Of a stretch of 64,000 nt of DNA, positions 10,938 to 18,136 are shown one piece after another (within the stretch, counting starts at the first letter, position 1; every line of letters starts with the position of its first letter). A model generated the notes under the pieces. That model was given only the letters and a program-made list of their open reading frames with translations, did no database searches and was not told the origin of the DNA. Source of the DNA: Rutpela maculata (lineage: Eukaryota > Arthropoda > Insecta > Coleoptera > Cerambycidae); assembly GCA_936432065.2 (NCBI GenBank), contig OW386286.2, positions 116,213,519-116,277,518 of the forward strand. The letters run 5' to 3'. The translations under genes and the position numbers were made by a program.

Positions 10938-13652
10938 TCACCCGTTATCCAGGAGCTGCACCTTCGGCCGCTTGTGCCTCGGAGCATCTGCTGGGTCATA
11001 GTCAGTGGCCTCCCTGACTAGTGGGTTCCCATGCTCCTCGGCAAGGGCGTACATCTTTCTGGCTCTCTGCTTGATGATCTCAGTGACCGGGGTGTATTCC
11101 AGGTCCCTGTAGATGTCCTCGTTGCGGATGAACCAGGGTGCGTCGACTGCCGTTCTGAGGGCAACGTTCTCCACTCTCTGGATCTGCTGGAGGTAGCTCT
11201 TTGCTTGGTAGCCCCAAGCTACCGAAGCATACGTCAGCTGAGGCCGGATGAGGGACCTGATGAGCGTGAGCTTGTTCCTCAGGTTGAGTCTGCTCTGTCT
11301 ACCCGTCATCGGGTAGATTAGGGCTCTCGTCCTCCTGGCCTTCTTGACGATGGCCTCCGTGTTCAGTCTCCATGTTAGGCCTTTGTCCATGACCACGCCA
11401 AGGTAGTTGGCGGAGTCTTGCCATTGGATGTCCTCCCCAAACATGGAAACGTGACCTGTGGGGTTTTGTTTTCTTACCTTCTTGAAGAGTACCGCCTTGC
11501 TCTTCTCGGCGTTGACGGCTACCTTCCATCTGTTGCACCAGTCCTCTAGGAGGGTGGCCGCCTCCTGGAGGTTTCTGGTGGCTAGCCTGGCACTCCAGGA
11601 TCTGGCAGTCAGGGCTGTGTCATCGGCGTAGAGGGCCATGGAGGTCCTCTCCGTCCGGGGTAGATCGGATGTGAAGATGGAGAACAAGTGGGGGGACAGC
11701 ACTGAGCCTTGGGGGACTCCTGCCTCCATTGTTCTGTACGTGGACACCTTGTCCACGATCTTCACCCTCATCTGTCTCCTGTGGAGGTATGATCTCACTA
11801 GCTTGATGAGTGCAGTGGGGTAACCCATACTCATCATTTTGGCTAGGAGACCGTCGTGCCAGACCCTGTCGAAGGCTTTGGCAACGTCCAGGAACAGCGC
11901 TGCCGTGACCTGTCGTTGGTTGAACCCCTTCGTGACCTCCTCGGTGAGGCGAAGCACTTGGAGTTCGGTGGAGTGCCCTGTCCTGAAGGCGAACTGCTCG
12001 TCTGGGAGGACTTCCAGCTCTTCTGTCTTCTCGGCTATCCTCTTGAGTATGACTCGTTCGGCTACCTTACTCATCGCTGGGAGTAGACTGATTGGCCTGT
12101 AAGAGGAAGGAAACATTAGGTTCTTACCTGGCTTTGGGATGACTATGACGTCGGCCTTTTTCCACCTGGAAGGGAAGTGTCTCAACCTCAACATTGCGTT
12201 GATGATGTTGACCATCGCCGCTACTCCTTTCCGGGGCAGCTTCTTGAGGGCGATGTTCCCAATGCCATCACATCCTGGAGCTTTCCTGGGTTTTAGGCTC
12301 CTTAGGATCTCCTTGACCTCCTCGGGGGTGGTCGGGGGGATGTGGTCTTCATCTGGCAGACGGTTCATCCTACGTACCCTGCGCCTCACGTCGTCCTCCC
12401 AGTCCTCGTCCTCATCATCGAGTTGGTTTTCCCTACACTGCAGTTCCAAGCTGTCGGCAAAAGCCTCAGCTTTTTCCTGGCGAGTGTAGACAACACCATT
12501 CTCTCCGTGGATCGGGGGCATGGGAGTCCGCCGGTTTCGCAGGGCCCGTTGGGTGGTCCAGATGCTCCTGTCCTGTGTGTCCAGGGATTCCAGGTGGCGT
12601 TGCCACCCTTCTTGTCTGTGTTCCTGAAGGGCGGCCTTGACTCTCCGGCTCAGGGTGTTGTAGTGTCTCCTGTCCTCCGGGAGTCGGGTTCTCTGGGCCC
12701 GTCTCTTGGCACTTCGTCTGTCCCGTATCAGCTGCCTGGTTTCCTCTGGGAGGTTGGCCAGGGGAGCTGGTGCTCGCCTTGTTTCCGTCTCGGTGGTACT
12801 TACCCTTAGTGCCGCCTGGATCTGGTTCTCCAGGGAGGTGATGGCCCTCTCCACGTCTGCCTCGGTTTCGAGTCTGGGAATGTGTGCGATGTTGATCTGC
12901 AGTTCTGCACGGAACACTTCCCAGTCCGTCCTCCTTTTGATGAATGTTGTCGTGTTCTCACCGTCCTTTTCTCCTAGTTCTAGGAGAATGGGGCTGTGAT
13001 CGGTGGAACCATCCATCATGACAGTGATTTCGGCTTCGAGGGGCATCTCCTTCAGCATCGCAATGTCCAGGACATCCGGCCTACCAACACCATTGTCATG
13101 GGTCGGTCCCTCCGGGCCAAGGACCAGCAGGTTGCCATCGTGTCGTCCCAAGAATCGCAGTAGCTCTCGTCCTCGAGTGTTTGTAATCCTACTGTGCCAT
13201 TCCGGGGACTTGGCGTTGAAGTCGCCGATGGCAACCGTCTGGGTCCCTGGGGGAAGAACCGAGTCCAGGTCTGCGTCTAGCAGCATGTTGTTGGGCGGCT
13301 GGTAGCAGGAGACCACTCTGATGTCGCCATTTCGTGCCGTGGACACTACTATGGCTGTGGCCTGCAGGTTCTCCATCTCTGGGAGTAGGATCGGGTGGTG
13401 TGCGATGCTCGTCTTCACTAGCAGGGCTACTCCTCTCATCACTCGTCTATATGGCCCGGTCCAGTCCTTCCTGTATACGTGGTAGCCTGGGAAGTTGATA
13501 GCCTGGTCTGGTCGCAGCTTCGTTTCCTGCAGTGCCATGATGTCTATGTCACCCCTGGCGAGGAGTTCCTCTACCTCGAGTTTTCTCTCTCGCAGTCCGT
13601 TGACATTCCACGATGCGACCTGCAGGAACCCTGGTTTGACCTGAAACAACAT
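10938..13652 (-). CDS. ORF2 of copy 3: APE endonuclease-reverse transcriptase, intact
   Basis: 904 residues, open from the ATG at 13652 (stop-start TAATG with ORF1). The endonuclease spans roughly residues 10-230, with N18, E43, D144/N146 in GDFN and D218/H219 in TDHS. A charged linker (240-440) precedes the RT (about 450-780), which has FLDVAKAFD at 587-595, GVPQGSVLSP at 645-654 and YADD at 675-678. The rest is a C-terminal extension without RNase H. The expected role is target nicking and target-primed reverse transcription. All catalytic motifs are present, so the enzyme could be active if translated. Confidence 0.92.
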   Translation of the reverse strand: MLFQVKPGFLQVASWNVNGLRERKLEVEELLARGDIDIMALQETKLRPDQAINFPGYHVYRKDWTGPYRRVMRGVALLVKTSIAHHPILLPEMENLQATAIVVSTARNGDIRVVSCYQPPNNMLLDADLDSVLPPGTQTVAIGDFNAKSPEWHSRITNTRGRELLRFLGRHDGNLLVLGPEGPTHDNGVGRPDVLDIAMLKEMPLEAEITVMMDGSTDHSPILLELGEKDGENTTTFIKRRTDWEVFRAELQINIAHIPRLETEADVERAITSLENQIQAALRVSTTETETRRAPAPLANLPEETRQLIRDRRSAKRRAQRTRLPEDRRHYNTLSRRVKAALQEHRQEGWQRHLESLDTQDRSIWTTQRALRNRRTPMPPIHGENGVVYTRQEKAEAFADSLELQCRENQLDDEDEDWEDDVRRRVRRMNRLPDEDHIPPTTPEEVKEILRSLKPRKAPGCDGIGNIALKKLPRKGVAAMVNIINAMLRLRHFPSRWKKADVIVIPKPGKNLMFPSSYRPISLLPAMSKVAERVILKRIAEKTEELEVLPDEQFAFRTGHSTELQVLRLTEEVTKGFNQRQVTAALFLDVAKAFDRVWHDGLLAKMMSMGYPTALIKLVRSYLHRRQMRVKIVDKVSTYRTMEAGVPQGSVLSPHLFSIFTSDLPRTERTSMALYADDTALTARSWSARLATRNLQEAATLLEDWCNRWKVAVNAEKSKAVLFKKVRKQNPTGHVSMFGEDIQWQDSANYLGVVMDKGLTWRLNTEAIVKKARRTRALIYPMTGRQSRLNLRNKLTLIRSLIRPQLTYASVAWGYQAKSYLQQIQRVENVALRTAVDAPWFIRNEDIYRDLEYTPVTEIIKQRARKMYALAEEHGNPLVREATDYDPADAPRHKRPKVQLLDNG

Positions 13653-15109
13653 TATACATTAGTAAATGCTGGCATTTGTGCAAAAAATGCGCTCATTGCT
13701 GAGCACATTTGTTGCATCTGTGCAAGCACCGCGGTGAGGTTTTGGGCCTCAGCGGGTGCCTGCTGCCTGGGGGCTGGGCCTGGGTTCTGTCCCTTCCCTG
13801 CCTTGGCCTGAGCTACCCTGGCGTAGCTCAGGCCTCCAGTTGTGGGTGTTGCCTTTTTAGGGGCAGCACCGGTCTGGGTTGGCTTGGCTGCGGGGGCTGG
13901 TTTCGTCGCCGCCGTCTTCTTGGGGTACTTGGGGCACCCTCTGTAACTGGCTGGGTGTGCCCCCTGGCAGTTGGCACACTTCGCCGGTACATTTCGGGGC
14001 TTCTCGCAGTCCCCGGAGTGGTGTGGCTCTGCGCACTTCACGCACTTGGCCTGTGCGGTGCAGTGTCCTTGGGCATGGCCGAACCTTTGGCAGCGGTGAC
14101 ACTGCGCAATTGCCAGGGCGGCTTTCTGCCTCTCGGTCCTAACTACCAGTGAACAGCAGCGGTTCACCGATAGTATGCTCTCCTCGTTGAGGGGGACCTG
14201 GACGAGCATCAGGGGGATCTCTTTCTTGGTCCTCCTTGACGTCATCCTATGGACGGCCACGGGGTTGAAGCCCTGGGTCTGGTGGTCCTCCTTGACCTCC
14301 TCCCCGGTGACTCCAGTTGGGACTCCTCGGATCACTACTCGGAGTAGTCTGTCCTCGGGCAGGGCGTAGGTATGATATTCGCGCTTTTCCTGCGCGAACA
14401 TCCTAGTCATCCTCCTGTAGTCCTCGGGCGTTTGGGGCTCGATGGCGATCCCCTCTCGCACGGTCCTAGCCTTGGAGAATTTGATTCCTGTCTCATCCAG
14501 CCTCTGCCGGACAGCCGACCATGTCTCCGCCTTGCGGAGGATCACCGGTGGGATCTTTGGCGTCTTGTTTTCCAGGGTAGTTTCTGGCCTGGGGACCCTT
14601 TGGTTGGCCTGGCTGGTGCTTGGGGCCTCCTGGGTGCTGGTTTGCACCTGGGACTCCTGGTTGGCCTGCTTTTTCGCCCTTGTCCTGGTGACAAGGGTGA
14701 AGTCACTGTCGCTGTCCGTGTCAGCGTCAGCTTTTCGCTTGGGGGCCTCTTTTTGTGCGGGTTGCACCACCGGGGTCGGGGGCTGGTCCTGGACCATGGG
14801 CTGGGCCTGGGGCTGGACCTGGGCCTGGGACGGGACCTGGGCCTGGGGCTGCGAGGCCTGGAGGGCTCGCATGGCTATTACCAGTTCCGTTAACTGGGCA
14901 CCTTGGACCTCGTTTTTAGCTTTCTGCTCCTCGTACTGGGTACGTTGAGCTTCCAGCTACTTGGCCATTTCTGCTCTAAGCTGGGCCATCCTCTGCGTGA
15001 CATCTGTCAGCTGAGCTCGCAGGGCTGCGTTTTCGGCCCTGAGGCTGGCGATCAGGCCCTCTTGGGTCTCGTACTCCATGTTTGTTGGAGTTGGCCCTCT
15101 GGGGTCCAT
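13652..15109 (-). pseudogene. ORF1 of copy 3: zinc-knuckle protein with one nonsense codon
   Basis: The frame starts at the ATG at 15109 and would give about 485 residues, but an in-frame TAG lies at 14957-14959 in the coiled-coil segment (AK*LEAQ; copy 1 has CAG there). Downstream the frame is open to 13652 and includes the Gln/Ala/Pro linker and three intact zinc knuckles. A single C-to-T change explains the stop. An apparent upstream start at 15169 is GTG. Confidence 0.88.
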
Positions 15110-15476
15110 ACCGTCCTCCACGGTATGTTCCTGGCTATCTGAAAGAAAGTTTATATTAATATCTGGCACTAAGTTATTATTAGTCCTGAAAGAAAAATTG
15201 TTATTAGTTAAAATGGTTGGGAAGGGGAAAAAGGTAAAAACAAAGTGTCCCCAGGCGGGGGACTTTATTTATCTTTTTCTATTAGTGTCCTAAAAAGGAC
15301 ATCTAATAGTTCTCCTCTTCTTATACTTCCTTGTCTCCTCTCTCTACTCTCACTGTGGGGCTGCCACTTCACTGTTCGCCTGGCTCCGAAGCTTCGACAC
15401 AACACTACACCACTGCACTACTGTACTGCACTGCACTATTGATGTTCTCTCTTCGGCTGCTGGTTGAACTGTGATG

Positions 15477-15488
15477 CCGAGTCCGGCG
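15477..15488. other. Recurrent junction / presumed target sequence GCCGAGTCCGG
   Basis: The same 11 bases lie between the 5' end of one element and the 3' end of the next at about 591-601 and 5690-5700. A one-base variant is at about 10355-10365, and the array edge has it at 15477-15487. Just outside it the 5' ends differ by 0-4 bases (TGT, TGTGT, TGTGAC, TGTGAT), as expected for separate insertions with imprecise 5' joining. It is either a target-site duplication or a conserved element terminus. Confidence 0.6.
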
Positions 15489-15489
15489 T

Positions 15490-15554
15490 CTTGCATGTCA
15501 TATTTATGTAAAACCGCGCAGCCCGGTTAGGCTCCGCCCACTTCGACATGCAAG
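15490..15554. other. Stem-loop at the array edge
   Basis: A perfect 10-bp inverted repeat, CTTGCATGTC (15490-15499) and GACATGCAAG (15545-15554), encloses a second stem: GCGcAGCC / GGCTcCGC with one mismatch. The sequence is GC-rich in an AT-rich setting. It starts two bases past the junction sequence. I do not recognise it as an snRNA, tRNA or 5S gene. Confidence 0.6.
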
Positions 15555-15621
15555 TTCCTGGCTCGGTCATTGGAGCGACGTTAAAGGATAAAGATAACCG
15601 TTTTGAGCTGAAGCAGGCAGT

Positions 15622-16184
15622 TTACCACCGCCCGATGTTCCACCCCCACGGAAGAGACATGACGATCACCCAACCACCCACCCAAGACCCTGCGGGTACC
15701 GGACAAACAACCGTCCAGTACCTGTAGTCCCCCTAGCTCCGGGCAGACCAAAAATGCTACCAAAGCAGTTAGGTCTGCCCTTCCTCGAGCTACACAGCTC
15801 ATCCTTACCCTACCGATGATCCGGATGACAGGATGCCTCTTGGCATCTTGTGTACCGGCAGTCACTCCCGCCACAAACCCAAAAACACCTAACAGACCGA
15901 TGACTACCCCCCGGGGGGCAAACAAGCTGGCGAAGAAAAGAAGACGAAGACAGAAGAACGCCAGAAGAGGCCTTAGCCAGCAAGGTCCAACGAGTCAGGA
16001 CCCAGGGAGGTGGGCCGAAATCGTCTGCACCGCTCACATTTGTGAGTGGGGCCGGCGTAAAGTAAGCTCGCCCGCCCTGCACGAGGCTGGTCCCCGGTCT
16101 ACAGCGATGTATTGGGGTAAAGGGCAATAGTCCTGCCCGGCCCCAGTCATCCGAGACCGACATCTTTAGCCAAGAATATTGGCG
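15622..16184 (+). mobile_element. 5'-truncated 3' end of the array element, inverted
   Basis: A 563-bp piece of the array element's 3' UTR in plus orientation, ending in CAAGAATATTGGCG. It is flanked by a perfect 13-bp target duplication TGAAGCAGGCAGT (15609-15621 and 16185-16197). This independently defines the element's 3' terminus and shows that there is no poly(A) tail. It sits 120 bp from the array, in opposite orientation and at an unrelated target. Confidence 0.92.
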
Positions 16185-16361
16185 TGAAGCAGGCAGTCTA
16201 GTTCGAACAGCGACAGAGTCTACTTCGCGTCTTGTTTTACTTAAAACTTTAATTTGCATAATTAATGTTCATTTTCGCTGTTCGTTTTCATTTGATTAAA
16301 ATTAAAAGTCATTAGTAAATTGTTAGGGAAGTTGTAGGGCAGTAATAAATTCATCTCGAGA

Positions 16362-16391
16362 TTTTGGTGTGTACAACATTACACACCAAAA
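16362..16391. other. Perfect 11-bp hairpin
   Basis: TTTTGGTGTGT and ACACACCAAAA flank an 8-base loop. The stem is perfect. It may be an RNA structure or a small inverted-repeat scar; no function can be assigned. Confidence 0.6.
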
Positions 16392-16461
16392 TATTTTAAA
16401 GAGGAATCGCAGTGCTAAGCACACCGGCTATAGTCTTTACCAAGACTGGCCCAACTATAGC

Positions 16462-16523
16462 CAACAAGTAATCCAGTAAACAACGTGGACGACAACAAGT
16501 AATCCTGTGAACAACGTGGATGA
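16462..16523. repeat. Two tandem 31-bp units
   Basis: CAACAAGTAATCC followed by GT(A/G)AACAACGTGGA occurs twice with three differences. A simple local duplication. Confidence 0.7.
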
Positions 16524-17138
16524 CAACAATTTGAGGTGGGCCAATTCTGTGAGGTACGTCCAGCAGCATCGTGGGAAATTACTTGTAATCCGTCTATTTC
16601 TAGACGTTGGTAACAACCTTTTATAGAGGAATCGTAATCATTCAGTACGACACCCAAGCCCAGTACCTCACTTCCAAGTTCCAAACCTCTGCCTACGAAT
16701 TCCAACTCCAAGTTCCAGCCTACTAAAAGATCCTGCAACCTCTCCGCTTCCACCTGCGAGCCAGGTCCTCTCCTAGCCTGACCCTCTTATAGGGGTCTAC
16801 ATACAAAGGTGATTTCCTTAGGGTTCACCGACAACGACGCTCTCGTTGTCAGTACCCGACGGAAAGCGTGCCTCGTCGGAAACTAAATACGGTGAGTTAA
16901 GGCGAAATACCTCTGGGCGACACCCCGGTGTTGAGATCTAAGAGGTACTCTCCTGAGCTCACTTAGAACGGAAACGACAAACGAGCAGTAGAGTCAGACC
17001 GGCTTCACCACAATAGTAGTTAGGGACAGACAGACAGACGGAGCCATTGTACTCGGTGACCCTCAGTCACCAGGCCCCCGTCTGTTACGGACTGAGCAGT
17101 TAGGAGCGGCATTGCACTTCAGATAGGGGAAAGAAAGA

Positions 17139-17723
17139 ATGTCGGAATCAGGGAACGTCTTGGATCCGACGATGACCGCGCTGGCCACGCATCCGTGGGA
17201 GGAAGCTCTCGGAGGCGCATTGCAGGCCTCCGGGGATGTCCCCCTACTGCAGCCCGAGGTGCTTCACACCTCCGCTGCCGAACACCAAGTTCCTAGCAAC
17301 GTATCCAATCCATTTGAAATTCACAGCAGGGCTGAATATTTGGCGCCCAACGGAAACAGCCGTTTTGCTGAATATTTGGCGCCCAACGGAAACAACCGTT
17401 TTGCTGAATATCTGGCGCCCAACGGAAACAGCAGCAGGGCTGAATATCTGGCGCCCACCAGAGGCAGTCGCTGGACTGAATACTTGGCGCCCAGACAAAT
17501 TATGCAGGGGGAGACTCACCACCTGTCGGCACCGGAGCTGGCGCGTCACGCCAGCCCGGAGCCAGTGCAATTCTCAGCACAAACTATGCAAGCAGACGCG
17601 CCCCAAGGCCACCACGTTCCCAGAGCTCCGACGCCGCCTCACGACGTCGTCGACGCCGGGAACGTTTTGGACTTTGATGGGCCCGTCCCTTGTAGACAAT
17701 ATACTCCAGCGCGTCAATTTTGA
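17139..17723 (+). CDS. Hypothetical 194-residue protein with five 12-residue repeats
   Basis: It is open from ATG 17139, just after a purine-rich stretch, to 17723. Residues 65-120 are five 12-residue units built on AEYLAPNGNSRF. The N-terminus is acidic and hydrophobic and the C-terminus is Pro/His/Ala-rich. There is no signal peptide or membrane segment. The repeat DNA contains TGGCGCCCAACG, the 12-mer that starts the gypsy primer-binding site in this window. An LTR-like promoter segment follows the stop, so this may be part of an LTR-retroelement relic. I do not recognise the protein family, and it could be a chance ORF carried by the DNA repeat. Confidence 0.4.
   Translation: MSESGNVLDPTMTALATHPWEEALGGALQASGDVPLLQPEVLHTSAAEHQVPSNVSNPFEIHSRAEYLAPNGNSRFAEYLAPNGNNRFAEYLAPNGNSSRAEYLAPTRGSRWTEYLAPRQIMQGETHHLSAPELARHASPEPVQFSAQTMQADAPQGHHVPRAPTPPHDVVDAGNVLDFDGPVPCRQYTPARQF
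17330..17509 (+). repeat. Five 36-bp tandem repeats (TGGCGCCC core)
   Basis: TGGCGCCC starts at 17341, 17377, 17413, 17449 and 17485, an exact 36-bp period. The first three copies extend to TGGCGCCCAACGGAAAC; copies 4 and 5 diverge after the core. The period is a multiple of three, so the reading frame is kept. Confidence 0.95.
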
Positions 17724-18136
17724 TTGGTTCCTCTTAAGAAGTAGGCTCCTCCCTTAGTATAAATATAAAACTTACTGCATCTCGAACATTCCAGAAATAT
17801 TTGACATTCCGGAGCATCTAGAGATTTCGATTTTCGAAAAATTCGGGAACTTTAGATTTTTATTATTTAAACAGACACTCGGCACTGCAGAGTCAGTCGA
17901 TTTCCAGCCTTTACAAATTCAACAACTCACACCGCGAAACTTAACAGGCAAATTTTTACTACAGTGTTTAACTTATCGTCATTATTAATCGTGCTAATTA
18001 AGAATCGTGCTAATTAGTTTTCTACTCATCGAAAAATTAAGTATTGTGAGAACGTGAACTGTAAATAAAGACTTGATTGTTACCTTCTAGTGAAAAGTGA
18101 CTTTTCCTTAAAAAATAGACTTTACCAAATCGTATA
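17690..18136 (+). promoter_or_regulatory. Promoter-to-poly(A) segment resembling an LTR
   Basis: The segment begins TGTAGACA. It carries an inverted CCAAT box (GATTGG, 17722-17727), a TATA box (TATAAATA, 17758-17765) and an AATAAA signal (18064-18069). Promoter, short leader and poly(A) signal within 450 bp is the layout of a U3-R-U5 LTR. No second copy or target duplication was found, so a solo or orphan LTR is only a hypothesis. Confidence 0.4.

Larger units (their letters stand above)
10366..15488 (-). mobile_element. Jockey-clade non-LTR retrotransposon, copy 3 (full length, array edge)
   Basis: About 5.12 kb. Its 3' end is fused to the 5' end of copy 2 and its 5' end reaches the right edge of the array, where the recurrent junction sequence GCCGAGTCCGG passes into unrelated DNA. 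ORF2 is completely open and ORF1 has one nonsense codon, so it is the best-preserved copy. It differs from copies 1 and 2 by scattered substitutions. Confidence 0.9.
16198..17138. other. Unassigned region, no gene recognised
   Basis: It continues the sequence interrupted by the inverted 3' fragment. It is AT-rich to about 16400, then more GC-balanced with many stops on both strands. Contents: a hairpin (16362-16391), two 31-bp tandem units (16462-16523), short GACA repeats near 17030 and a purine run just before the ATG at 17139. It could be the 5' leader of the ORF that follows. Confidence 0.5.

Noticed and set aside
1..15488. Canonical telomere with TTAGG or TCAGG repeats
   Set aside because: No such arrays were seen, and other DNA continues for 48 kb beyond the array.
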